Source: Seiridium cupressi
Lineage: Eukaryota > Ascomycota > Sordariomycetes > Amphisphaeriales > Sporocadaceae
Assembly (NCBI GenBank): GCA_036674765.1
Contig: JARVKI010000032.1
Location: 248,001 to 312,000, forward strand
Reading direction: 5' to 3'
Length of the DNA: 64,000 nt
Under the pieces are notes generated by a model. The model worked only from the letters and a program-made list of their open reading frames with translations. It was not told the origin of the DNA and searched no databases. The translations under genes were made by a program, and so were the position numbers. Each line of letters starts with the position of its first letter. Position 1 is the stretch's first letter. Positions 46,159-56,815 of this stretch are shown one piece after another.

Positions 46159-47279
46159 ATGCGCCTGCTATCACCACCCGCATTCTTCGCCCTGCTTTCC
46201 CTGGCAGGCAGGTCCTTGGCCGCCGAAGCCGACAAGACGACGACCGCAGAGGCATGTACGGCTACAAATGCGAAAACCGGTTCTTTCTTTGACCTGCGAC
46301 CGGATATCGCCGTCAAGACCCCCGCCGACGGCTCCAATGCCAAGGCTGGTGTCCCGACCAAGGACTACAAGGCGAATGGGTACGACTATGGCTACAACTT
46401 CACATTGAACATCTGCGGGCCAGTGGTGGAGGAGATAGACAATGTCAGGGGAAACATCAACCAGGAGCAGTGGAAGAACATTAGCGCATACTACCAAACC
46501 AAGGGCGATGTGTATAGTTTGGGCTTCTCGAACGGCGAACTGAAACCAAGAGGAAGGAAACTTGTCCTACAGTACAGCGGAGGTTCAACTTGTGGCCAGA
46601 GCTCAAAGAGGGACGCTGACAGCGCGATGGACAAGAAGAACGTACACAGCAGTGCGTCCTACAAGTATTCCGACTACGAAGATGAAGAAGAGCGATCGGC
46701 GGGGCCCTCGACCGCCGTGAAGGTGACCAAGGAGACCGACACGCCAAGGCAGCGCAAGTCAGCAACAATATCTTTCCTATGCGACAGGGATCCCACAGCA
46801 TCTTCCGCGGCAGTCTCGTTTGTTGGCACGGATCCCGATGAGTGCGCCTACTTCTTTGAGGCACGCTCCATCCATGCCTGCGCCGGCGCCGAACCGCACG
46901 CACCAGGAAGTGTTGGCCCGGGAGCTGTCTTTGGTATCATTCTCATGGTTGCTATACTGGTGTACATTGGAGGTGGTATTTTCTATCAACGAACCGTGGC
47001 CAACCAGAGGGGCTGGCGGCAACTGCCCAATTATTCGCTCTGGGCTGGTATCTGGAGCTTCGTCTCAGTAAGTTTGATCAGATGATGTCGGAGAAATGCT
47101 AGAAGCTAATATTACCACAGGATATGTTCATTGCTGCGACGTCGTCCTGCGCAAAATTCCTACCCAACAGAAGAGGCTATCATTACTTGTCCGGCTCACC
47201 TTCGAGAACACGGCAAACCCGCGATCGAGAGGCGGAAAACAGGCTCATCGATCAGTATGATGAGGAGTGGGATGACTGA
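46159..47279 (+). CDS. Mannose-6-phosphate-receptor-like (MRH) type I membrane protein
   Basis: Probable sorting receptor or Atg27-like protein of the Golgi/endosome. Exons 46159-47067 and 47121-47279 join at phase 0 (53-bp intron, GTAAGT..CCACAG) to 355 aa. The ATG at 46159 opens a clean signal peptide (MRLLSPPAFFALLSLAGRSL). The lumenal part has spaced cysteines and strand motifs of the MRH fold: NICGPVVE, GRKLVLQYSGGSTCG, ATISFLCDRD and DECAYFFEARSIHACAG. A single transmembrane helix (GAVFGIILMVAILVYIGGG) follows, then a cytosolic tail ending ENRLIDQYDEEWDD, which is acidic and could carry sorting information. Frame upstream of 46159 lacks ATG. Mrl1-like versus Atg27-like cannot be settled by eye. 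Confidence 0.82.
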
Positions 47280-47659
47280 TCACTACATTTCCTTATAGCG
47301 CTTTCTACTTGTAGTTTAACGGGATCCGGATACAGGTACTGGTGTTTAGGAGCATTAGAGGATCGGGCACCTTAGTTTCGTTCAATATTACATTTCACAT
47401 GCGTATGCTAAGCACTGAGGTATTTTGCAGATCGACACTGCTAAGAAATAGCTGCACTGACGATAAAGTAAACCCGTCTATTTGAATAATCAATCTATGA
47501 CTGCATAGTAAGAACGCCCCTTCTCTCCTTCTCCCAAAGTATAGTCTAAGTTCCTGAGCCTACACACTTGTGTAGACTCGGTTCACTTCTCGCCTTGATT
47601 TCTGGGTTTAGTTTATGCTCCATACCTAGACACTTGTATAGGCTCTATTCTCTCTTCGA
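47280..47659. other. Intergenic with short imperfect repeat
   Basis: Two imperfect copies, about 75 bp apart, of a unit beginning CCTACACACTTGTGTAG (47562) and CCTAGACACTTGTATAG (47626). Each is itself near-palindromic, and each is followed by a CT-rich stretch. No function assigned. Confidence 0.35.
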
Positions 47660-47839
47660 CTATTTCTTGGGGGCTTTCGTTGACTTCGTTGATTTCTGTC
47701 TCCTCGGGGCCGCTTCTTCCACCTGGACTTGATGCTGTGCGACTTGTGGTCCACACCGTCCGCAGAAGTTGTGACTGCAAATTTGACACGCCGCGTAAAA
47801 GAACCCCCGGTAAGCCCTACACTTGCAGCAGAAATACAT
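47660..47839 (-). CDS. Small Cys-rich zinc-ribbon-like protein, 59 aa
   Basis: Short gene on the minus strand from ATG 47839 to TAG 47662-47660. The product has CCKC near the start, then CQICSH and CGRC, that is, three closely spaced cysteine pairs plus histidine over about 30 residues, followed by a Lys/Arg-rich tail (RRQKSTKSTKAPKK). This is the layout of a small treble-clef or zinc-ribbon module, and similar tiny proteins occur in many filamentous ascomycetes. It is intronless. No signal peptide. Metal binding is inferred from cysteine spacing; function is unknown. Confidence 0.55.
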   Translation of the reverse strand: MYFCCKCRAYRGFFYAACQICSHNFCGRCGPQVAQHQVQVEEAAPRRQKSTKSTKAPKK

Positions 47840-49166
47840 TTTGGTTAGTTTGTTGGGTTAGAGGTAGAGTTAAAGCTTGCTGATTTAGAGTTAGAGTATT
47901 CTTTTCTCTTCTTGATTCACTAGGATGGGTATGCCAGTGCAGTTGTGTTGTGGGACTGGTTTAGAATTGTCATCTGGCGAGACTATTTGAGTGTTTATTT
48001 ATATTCGGGAATCCAAGTGTTTCCAATGCTTCATCCGACAGTAGGATGTTAGATGTGGACAATATGTTGTGAAATAATGGCTATTGTTCTAGCATAAAGA
48101 GGCCATTCGCATAATGGTGTCGAGGAGTTTAGAAGGTCGACCCTTGCCGTATAGCCAGGCCTTGGCTTTTCTATGTCTGTTTGAGATGGTTACTCGTCAT
48201 TGTAGGTGTTGTTTTCTTTGTTTCCTTTGACTTGGGCTTATCAAGTTTGCTATTCTCGGTCAATGTGCTTCCAAAACCTGGCATAGCTTTCTGTTGCACC
48301 TAGCCTTCATCCTACAAGGCTCCGGTGCGTGCAACATGATGCGGTATATCGTGGTAAATCCCAGCCTAGAGACTCTAAATATCACCCCATTGGATGAGCA
48401 GGAGCTATACGGCCGAAACTTGACTTATATTCATGCCATGATTCGCAATTCTTTGACACCGTGCGACATGGTCCAGCTCCGGGCCAAGACGGGAAAGCTG
48501 CGATCCACCATGGCACCTTGAAGCTTGAGGTTCGTGAAGAAAGAGAGACACTTGAAGTGAATTTGTCGAAAAGGTCTGCCATACTGTACATTCTTGGAGA
48601 CTCAGTTCAAGCAGAGGAATAAAGGGAGAGCCGTGGTGTGCACCAAAGCGTCGATAGTCCCTGTATGGAATGATCAAGCTGAAGATGACTGATGGTTCTA
48701 CATGTGCAATTCTATCACGATCTTGAGAAGCCCTGATTACGGGTTACTAATAGCTCAAAAGAATTTCAATGGATCGTGATCAATAGCCCGTCTGTACGAA
48801 ATTGCTGATTTTGATCGGTTGTAGACGAGAAGACCGGTTTGCGTTCCATCCTAGAAGTTTCTCAGGAATTTAATGCCCCCTGATCACCTTGCTACCCGTA
48901 GGCGAAACAGAATGCGCCCAATTCAGTGAGCCGGGTTCAAACAAGTCAAACCGGGACCGGGGGGTGTCTTTCGGTGCCGTTGGACCATCTCGATGGGTCC
49001 GGCGGCGGCAAGCGTGCATTAGTGCTCAGAGCTAGCCAAGGCACCTGCAACTGCGTACAGCATATATAGAGCTTGCTTGCCAAGAGTGTCCTGCCAATCA
49101 GTCACAGGTGTAGATACCCAGGGTAACCGTATCGGGCCCCGACTACAGTGCAATTCCTCTTTCACA
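47840..49166. other. Intergenic
   Basis: 1.3 kb. Minus-strand frames at 48382-48677 overlap each other but show no domain. A TATATA box (49063-49068) lies about 100 bp upstream of the hydrolase start. Confidence 0.5.
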
Positions 49167-49919
49167 ATGCCTTATTTCCAAAGGGACAATGCCTCACTCT
49201 TCTATATTTCAGAAGGCAAAGGCCAGCCTATCCTCTTCCTCCACAGTTGGGCATGCGACAGCCAGGAGTTCATTTTCCAGATCCCCTTCTTTCAATCACT
49301 AAACTACCGGACTGTTGCCTTTGATGCCCGCGGTCATGGGCGCTCTTCCATCCCTTCAGTATCCGATCCTGGACAATTAAGACCGGAAGTCACTAGCGAC
49401 GACGCCACGGCGCTGTTGGAACATCTCGGTATCACACAGCAGACTCCGGTCATCGTCGTTGGCCATTCCCTGGGTTGTCTGACGGCATCGCTCCTTGCTG
49501 TACGGTCACCAGAATTGGTGAAAGCGCTGGTTTTGATTGATCCTATGTACTACCAAACAGCGGCTGCGCACGCCGGATTCACCAAAGCGCTGTCGGGCGG
49601 CCGGTCACACGAGGTACTTGCGCACTCGTTCGCCACCAAGTCCGTGACAAAGGACACGCCGGAGTGGATTGTCTATCAGACGGCATACCAGAAAAATGTC
49701 GTTGAGCCTGCTATTGGCAATTGGGAGGTCTGCCGGGATCATCTGGTGAAACGTAACTGTCCTCGGTTGGTGGTTCTGAAAGACAAGGATAATATGGAAA
49801 AGGAGAAGGGCTTGGGCTCAACAAGGGTTGATCGGTTTGAAATTGTCGGAGCTGGTCACTGGCTGCATGTTCAGGAGGCTGATAGATTCAATGCAATTGT
49901 TCAGGAATGGTTACCATAG
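49167..49919 (+). CDS. Alpha/beta-fold hydrolase
   Basis: Small soluble hydrolase, 250 aa, single exon. The strand-loop FLHSWACDSQEF gives the oxyanion-hole region, AFDARGHGRSS is the usual second strand, and the nucleophile elbow is GHSLG. The catalytic histidine is in GAGHWLHVQ, and the acid is probably an aspartate in LVVLKDKD. The pattern fits the AB-hydrolase-1 family (esterase, epoxide hydrolase or haloperoxidase-like). The ATG at 49167 follows a TATATA box by about 100 bp; the longer frame upstream has only a TTG. No signal peptide. Substrate unknown. Confidence 0.85.
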   Translation: MPYFQRDNASLFYISEGKGQPILFLHSWACDSQEFIFQIPFFQSLNYRTVAFDARGHGRSSIPSVSDPGQLRPEVTSDDATALLEHLGITQQTPVIVVGHSLGCLTASLLAVRSPELVKALVLIDPMYYQTAAAHAGFTKALSGGRSHEVLAHSFATKSVTKDTPEWIVYQTAYQKNVVEPAIGNWEVCRDHLVKRNCPRLVVLKDKDNMEKEKGLGSTRVDRFEIVGAGHWLHVQEADRFNAIVQEWLP

Positions 49920-50219
49920 CCTTTGTTCTAAGTACCCTTTACTAAAGAACTCTGGATCCAGAATATTCAGAACGCGTTAATCAATTCTTCCGAAAAATCT
50001 TGTGGGTGCGGTTCATATGGATATGAAGGCACATTTACCAAGACTAGAGACAGCTTATACTCGATGAAGGCCTATCTGTCGTGGTAATTGGGAAAGCTTT
50101 TGATAAGGTCTCTTAGCAAGGGCACCTTGACGGTTGAGGGTTTAAATATCTCTACCTGAGGCATTGCCACGGGTTGAAGATCATGAAGCTCCAAGCTTGG
50201 CCATGACGGTATTGAAGAT

Positions 50220-50600
50220 CAGTCCAAGGCAGGCTGTTGGGTCACTGGCCATGGAAAAGGGATCCATAACAAAATATGGATATTACGCATGGAACAGAAA
50301 GCCTTACCCTGGAGGTTCTCCAGGTCCTGCTGTGTCCTGCAGTGGTGGCAGAAGGAATGAGTTTCTAGTTTGCAGTTGAGCACGAGGGATTCTATGTCGT
50401 CGAATATTTCCTGTGTTGGCAGAAGGGACGATTCCCTGACCCCTCATCGTCCCCGTTATTGTCCCCGTGCTCGTCCTCACCCCTTGGAGCTACCAACCGT
50501 AAACCCGATGAGTGGTGTCCTTATGGTTTGGTAAATCAAATGAGCTTGCGAACATGCTGCCGCAGTCGGGACACGGATGAGCCTGGCGTGTTGACGGAGA
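50220..50600 (-). repeat. Dispersed repeat R1, copy a (C2H2 zinc-finger relic)
   Basis: Diverged direct copy of 56816-57570, lacking about 390 bp of the middle. On the minus strand it encodes a C-x2-C-x12-H-x4-H finger (CPDCGSMFASSFDLPNH then KDTTH) that soon meets a stop. Probably a relic of a zinc-finger gene family or of an element that carried one. Confidence 0.5.
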
Positions 50601-50805
50601 ATCTATCAAGGTCATAGCTGGGGCCCAAGGGACCGGGCAGCGCGGTTTGAAGTGATTGCTCTAGTCAGATATCAGCAGTACAATCAGACGTGTTACGGAT
50701 CTTGGAGACTTACTGGGCATGGTAGTGAAAGAATGACAACGAACGTTGGCAAATATGCAAATATTCAGTGATAACATCTCATAGGAGTGCTGTAGTGTTG
50801 TAAAA

Positions 50806-50850
50806 GAAAAAGAGGGAAAAAAAAAAAACAAAAAGAAAAAAAAAAAAAAA
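50806..50850. repeat. A-rich low-complexity tract
   Basis: About 45 bp that is nearly pure A, with scattered G and a single C. It could be a simple expansion or the poly-A tail of a retroposed copy. No target-site duplication was identified. Confidence 0.6.
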
Positions 50851-51280
50851 CCCTTTGGGTCTCAATGATGTCAATGTAGATGGGAGTTGGTTAACACTTT
50901 CAAAACTCTGTCATCTAATGCTAGGATAGCGGTACTGAACGATCATGAGAGTCGAGGCCACAACCCAACAATGACCGGTGCGACCTTCCGCCAAGCGGTA
51001 CGACGGCTTGAAGTAGCCAACAACGGTATCTATAGTATACGAAAGCCCAGCTCGAGGGCTCCTTCACCCACTCACAGAGAAGGTACGACTTTGGGTTTCA
51101 AAATATTCCCTCTGCCCCAACCGTGGAGGCATAGGTTTACTACGTAACTAAATAACTACTAGTATACTTTTTGACGGCGGCGGACTACTCCCACTCGCGG
51201 CTACTTAGCTTACGTGGTACCTAGAATAAGGCAGCTTACAGCAGCCGTAGTTCCGTCAAATCACGATTCTAGTAGTGGAG

Positions 51281-51530
51281 GCTCTCGTTTACACAAACTC
51301 AAATAACACAAAACAGCAAACAAGAAGCTCATACCCTCTACTATTACGACAAAATATTATTCGAGCGAGTTTCTCTACAAGGTTGCCACCACGACAAGAA
51401 GTTCTCCATGCTCACAGAAAGAAACGAGAAAATTTCACCATTCCCGTATCAGGTGCCTCATAGCCAACTTCCAGGCAGACCAACAACTCATCCCTTCTAC
51501 CTCTATTGCAGGACCAACGGTGACGGGGAA
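51281..51530 (+). repeat. Dispersed repeat R2, copy a
   Basis: Diverged direct copy of 61247-61470. Shared blocks include AAGCTCATACCCT, CCACGACAAGAAG-like sequence and a pyrimidine-rich CCCTTCTACCTCTATTGCAG block. Just downstream a plus-strand frame reads CHYCRAPLEDEKLHAH, another finger-like Cys2-His2 arrangement. Confidence 0.5.
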
Positions 51531-52810
51531 TACGGGACGACTGGGACAATGAAAAAAACAGAAACGAAATATGATGTGAACTGCCACTATTGTAGGGCAC
51601 CATTGGAAGACGAGAAGCTCCATGCTCATGAGCGCATGACCACGAGAAACACCTCGATCGCAGATTATGGACTACATGACGCCTCATGAGCCAAGCAGTC
51701 AAGGGTTTAATTAAAACTCGAAAATGTGGGTGAGAATACTACACAATTCTCCAGGGTCAAGAAAAGCTTAGGCATGTCGACTCAGCTCGAACGCGGCCGA
51801 CTTTCAAAACCCTGGCAATTGCGTAGCACCAAGCCGAGGATCTATATTGCAAGGAAATTACCGGTATATCTACAACTCTAGTTTCGCAAAAGTAGAAGCT
51901 ACAGGTAGTTATGTCGATTGCTCCCCTCGTGCCTTCAATCTATCGACATCCAGCCGCAAAGCGCAAGATCCCATCGATCCAATTGAATGAGATGAGTTCA
52001 TCCATCCTCGGTGCGCGGGTTGATTTCGCGATATTTAAGGTGGTATCCCGTAATAATGGCGATCTATTGAACCGACCCGACGGTAAGATCCTGGGATTTT
52101 CCTGGATTATGCCCCTAACTCAAGCATATGCGCATCTCTTTGTCAGCAAAATGGTGCATTGTAATCAACTAGAGTGCAGCTATGCTTCTGGTAATTGCTA
52201 CCTAAACAAAATCGAATCAGCCAGACCTGATATTCTTCCCTCATATTGACAATATTTACGACTAAGCATCCTTCCATGCTTACACGAAGCAACCGGATCT
52301 TCACTATAGTTGCAGGGTAACTAGAAGCCTCCCAACCAGATACATTACTCGTAACATTGGCAGGGGTACACTTTTCAATGGGAGAATCAATGTGCCTGGT
52401 CTGTGCCAGCAATTTTCTGCCTGACAGGGAGCCTTCTCTTTGGCCTGATACCATAGTAAGGGCCCGGGGTGGACCATGACAGGCGGCTTACCTATGATCC
52501 AGGCGACACCGGCGGCTTTCGTACCGCGGGTCCATTCCAGATGTTCAGGAGGCCAATCTGGTCGCGACGGAAGAATAGACCCACCAGACCTATATATCCG
52601 ATACCACCCCAGACAAACTAACGGATTCAGGGCTCCACAATTTACATATCTAGAACAGGAGAGATGCAACATTATGTTTTCAGTAAATGCCGGCAACGCG
52701 GCACAAAACAGCACGTATAAGAGTTGGTCGTGGTCGTTTCGTCCGATGTCATGATGTGTATCCAACAGCTGCGCTTCTACACCTGATCATCCCGCGAGGA
52801 ATACGAAAAC

Positions 52811-53748
52811 ATGCACGCCTTGTCATCTCTCGGAGCACTTGCTTTGGCCGCAAGCCAGGCGGTAGCCATCACCACGGTGCATATCTGCGGTGATTCGACA
52901 ATGGCTAAAGGCGGCGGCGGATCGGGCACTGAAGGCTGGGGCCAGTACCTCCAATACTCCTTGCCTTCGTCCACCTACAAAGTGCAAAACGACGCAATGG
53001 CCGGCCGTAGCGCCCGTTCCTACACTCGCGAGGGGCGTTTCCAGGCTGTCGCGGACCAGCTGAACTCCGGAGACTGGGTCGTGATTGAGTTCGGACACAA
53101 CGACGGTGGCAGCTTGAGCTCGAGCGACAATGGCCGCACGGACTGCTCCGGAGACGGGGCCGAGACTTGCTCGACAACGTATGACGGCGTCGCAGAAATT
53201 GTGCTTACTTATCCGGCTTATTACGAGAATGCCGCCAAGTTGTTCTTGGCCAAGGGCGCAAAGGTCATCATGAGCTCGGCGACGCCAAACAACATTTGTG
53301 AGAGCGGGACCTGCAGCTGGAGCGCCTCTCGATTCGATTATTATGCATGGTGGGTGTGATCGGAAGATAGCGAGACAAACATTGACTGACTACCTTGCAG
53401 GTATGCTGCTTCTGTCGCTGGTGGAACTTCTGCAGGTAAGATGCACAATTCATATTTGATCCGAACGAACATGACTAACAGCCGCTTGAAGGTGTCTATC
53501 ATGTCCCGCACAGCTACTATGCAGCACAAGTCATGGAGAATCTGGGCGCGGCCACCGTTACCGCCAACTACCCCAACGATCACACCCATACCGGACCGTA
53601 TCTGGCGGATATGATGGCCAAGGCATTTGTGCTTGGACTGAAGTGCGGGACAAGTGCTCTGGGACAGGGAGTGAGCAATTCGACGAGCTCCATGACTTCA
53701 ACAGTTCTTGGATCGTGTATATCTTTCAATAGTACAGTTCCTATTTGA
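52811..53748 (+). CDS. Rhamnogalacturonan acetylesterase (SGNH hydrolase, CE12-like)
   Basis: Secreted esterase that deacetylates rhamnogalacturonan in pectin. Exons 52811-53349, 53401-53435 and 53492-53748 give 276 aa; introns are 51 bp and 56 bp, the second with a GACTAAC branch point. The N-terminus is a signal peptide ([19 protein letters not shown]). SGNH blocks are GDSTMA (nucleophile serine), a Gly in AGRSARS, GHND, and the C-terminal DHTHT (Asp-x-x-His). The middle exon is only 35 bp. After the catalytic block there is a Ser/Thr/Gly-rich tail of about 30 residues ([10 protein letters not shown]), longer than minimal family members. A TATAAG box lies about 95 bp upstream. Confidence 0.92.
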
Positions 53749-55119
53749 TCTATCTGCGCCACGTGGCCTCCACAACCTCATCTTCCACTGTGCCAATTCC
53801 CGCAAAAGGTTGCCCACAGGTACTCAGTACAAGTAGTCCATCCTGGTTTCACCTATAATGAGAATGAGGTCAGCCTTGATGAAACGCGTAGACGGAAAAG
53901 GGCTATTATATACAGAAACTTATCAAGATCTTCTGTGCATCAGACGACATGTCAATCCAATGACTATAACAATTGAAATAGTCATCGTGTGGTGCATGCT
54001 CTTTGCTTAGAAGACTCGGTCAAGACCAGTCGGTCAATTCCAATGCCAACGTCATCTTGTGCTGACAGATGACATATGGGAAAAATGTACTCTGGCAATG
54101 TTACATATAGGTTGGGGTCGAACGTTTGAGGAGTTTCGTTATGTCCTACGTCCTCGAGCTATCGTGGCCCGAGTGAGCGCTGTCGTACTTTGGATTGATC
54201 CCAACTCAAAATGGCTGGGGAGTAAGTCAAGGAGTGTCTTAAAATGATTGTAGAGTTGTGATTTCTCTGGGAGTAGCTTGGTGTATGCTCGAAAACGCTT
54301 GTTGTGACAAGGACAGGATACGTGCACTTGAAAACCTATTGCGGGAAATAATTGGTCAGACAATACCAAGCAGTTGACAAGATAGAAGCTCGTACCTTGG
54401 TGTGGTGTACGGGACTCGATAACGACCTTGTCCATCAAGAAGGTGGCCCTCACGGGAGAGTTGCAAGTCCTCGACGATGACGAGACGTTGAATGAGCACC
54501 ACGCACTCCCCTGGCAGCCACACGATGTAAGATGCCAAGCTTTTGCCGGTCAGGGGCTGGCGCCACGGCGAACGTTGTAAGGTTAGAAACGTGAACCGGA
54601 ACACCTTCGAATGACTCGGTCGTATCTGGCGATGCCAATACTTCTAGATAGGCTATCTGTATTGATTCGAGCTGTCACCTTTCCTGCTCAGCGATTATGT
54701 ACGGACCAGATCGCGGGTGCTCCTTGGTCTTGTTCATAACGTCTACGCCTCCAAGGTTGGAGCCTACAGAATACTGATTTCACTATGGAGACTTCCAAGG
54801 TGCTCTGAATCGCGTCAATCCAACCGACAACTTCATTGTCGGAACAATCTCGAGTCAATATCAGCGACATACGATTGGATAGAGTCCAGTACATTCAGTT
54901 GAAATGCTTGTCCTAAATCTCCCTGGTGAGTGTCGTCATCTACAGTTCACTTCCGCATACTCGCCAAGACATGATCGATTCCTATGTACATCTAGTTCTA
55001 GCTTTCTGAACGCTACAAGGCCGACATCCTTTCATCAAGTATTGTCTCACGGTATCTTCCCAATCCTGACGAACGGCTCCCAGGGTCCGGCTCTGAGAAG
55101 TCCCTCGCTCGCACCCACC
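53749..55119. other. Intergenic, possible relics
   Basis: No intact gene. A minus-strand frame at 54356-54604 gives a strand-rich peptide (PLTGKSLASYIVWLPGECV) that looks coding-like but has no ATG and no recognised family. Confidence 0.4.
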
Positions 55120-55640
55120 ATGAGCAGCTGCCAGAACATTCACAAGGAGGATGTTGACCTGCTCGGGAATATCTCAGAGACTTTGCAGCAGGTCGGGGTC
55201 TTCGAAAAGCAGTATAAAGACATTGATCAGCAGCAGCGCGACATTGATGCACTCCGGAATACGTGTTAGCTTATTCGCCACGATCTCCATGGCTCTCGAC
55301 TTTAGTCCATGTTAGTCGTAGCGAAGCAGAGGGAATCGAAAATAAGCCAAGACGCTCTAGAGAGTACCTACAATGTCATTGATAGATAAATAACGACACT
55401 CGAGGATGGTCAGCAGAATCAAGTGTGGCGCTTTAAACGGCACTCGAGGATACCTATTCCAGACTTTGAAAGTTAAAGACTGAGAACCACAAGATTCCCA
55501 TGGAGAAAGACGGTCTATAAATGACTATGACAACACTGCTTGAACGGAAGGACGACCTTGAGAAGAGGCCTGGCTGAGAAATACACGAAGTCAAAGGAGG
55601 AACTCGATGCTTTAAGAAGCGACTTGATGATGGTGGCATG
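55120..55640 (+). pseudogene. Dead paralogue of the coiled-coil gene at 39.8-42.2 kb
   Basis: One continuous frame from ATG 55120 aligns, with a single one-residue gap over the first block, to the N-terminal coiled coil of the 42192 gene: SETLQQVGVFEKQYKDID against LETSQQVEAIRERAEDID, SKISQDALESTYNVID against LKTSQDTLQSTINGID, and AEKYTKSKEELDALRSDL against AEKYETAKQELNALRERL. Stops interrupt it at 55267 (TAG), 55303 (TAG) and 55387 (TAA), with more downstream. The 55303 TAG sits where the paralogue has Gln. Similarity stops near 55640. Confidence 0.75.
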
Positions 55641-56572
55641 AACATTCTGAAGATAAGGACGAGGCAATGACGGCCAAAATGACAGATGTTTGAAAGTAGT
55701 TTATGAAAGGATGAAAGTCTTGAGGGATGACTTTTCCACTTATACGAGAATACGTTTTACTTCTTGCACGAGTCGATCTCCTGATGCATCATGGAGCTAT
55801 ATTATAAGCCCCTTCCATCCTGCAACATGAGGTTCATGTAATATTTGAGGCTTTCAATCATGCTACAATCGAGACTATTGTCCTCCACCAAGACAGATTT
55901 CCAACATTGATCCATTGCGTAAGGTACAACTAACCTAGTACAACTCGCACAGCATTGCATCTTGTTGAGTTCGGGCTGATGTTCTGGGCCGCAGCTTGCC
56001 ACAATGGACATAATTCGATGGTCCTTTCTCGTATAGATCATTGATATGAAAGGACCGCTTTAGCGACGGTTTCATTTCGTCTTGGTAGTTGGAAACAATT
56101 GCATGACACGACAACGATGGGGTGGACAATTGGAGAAGCCCCTTATGCGTGGCGGGCCGCTACACTCCGCCACAAATAATTCGGCAGAGATTTATTCGCG
56201 TGGCTAGTCTGTGTCACCTGAGGCGTGACTGCAACATTCATCTTGACACTTCACACTTCACATTTCGCATCACACTTTCAGCTCAATCAACCCAGTCACA
56301 TGCGCCTGAACTCGGCAACATTGTCGTCGGCTACGGAGATTGACCAATCTGGGAGCTACGAAAATCGGTTCCAAGGATTCGAATGGTGCAACTAGGCGAG
56401 TTTCAACCAGCCCAACATTGACAGACCTGCTCTAATATCATGGATAGCTGTTGGACCAAAGTACTACCTTCGACCATGATACAATCACGGCCCATAGTAT
56501 CTCGGTACTAGATGCTCTGAAGTCGAATTCCAGCTCGAACTACGGTTCGCCATAGAAGGGTTGCCCAAGGGC
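55641..56572. other. Intergenic, decayed
   Basis: No supported gene. Probably the continuation of decayed sequence beyond the coiled-coil relic. Confidence 0.45.
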
Positions 56573-56815
56573 GACTTGGGAGAGCTTGCACTCGGCAAAG
56601 CCACAATCACCGAGACTTGGGAAAGCTTGCACTCGAAAAGGGCACAATTAACGATCCGTCTACCTCGGAGTGATTTGGGAAAGCTTATACTCGACAAGGG
56701 TACAACTACCGAGCCATTTGCCCCAGGACGACTTGGGGAAACTCGTACTCAACAAGGGCACAATTAACGAGCCATCCACCTCGGTGCGATTGGGAAAGCT
56801 TGTACTCGACAAGGG
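56573..56815 (+). repeat. 58-bp minisatellite, about four units
   Basis: Tandem units start at 56573 (truncated, 41 bp), 56614, 56672, 56730 and 56788 (partial). The three full units are exactly 58 bp and share GACTTGGGAAAGCTTG, ACTCGACAAGGGCACAA and a GAGCCATCCACCTCGG-like segment. As 58 is not a multiple of 3, a repeated protein motif would change frame each unit, so the array is probably not under coding selection. Confidence 0.8.

Larger units (their letters stand above)
49920..52810. other. Repeat-rich intergenic region
   Basis: 2.9 kb with no intact gene. It contains a copy of dispersed repeat R1 (50220-50600), an A-rich tract (50806-50850) and a copy of dispersed repeat R2 (51281-51530). 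A TATAAG box lies at 52716-52721, about 95 bp before the next gene. Confidence 0.5.

Noticed and set aside
50806..50850. Poly-A tail proving a LINE/SINE insertion
   Set aside because: No target-site duplication, reverse transcriptase or tRNA-like head was found next to it. A simple A-rich tract is sufficient.
52304..52765. 153-codon minus-strand frame upstream of the acetylesterase
   Set aside because: It covers the TATA/promoter region of the acetylesterase, has no domain and no neighbouring exon signals.
54356..54638. Minus-strand strand-rich peptide as a gene
   Set aside because: No ATG, no family and a frame change after a few dozen codons. Kept only as a possible relic within intergenic DNA.
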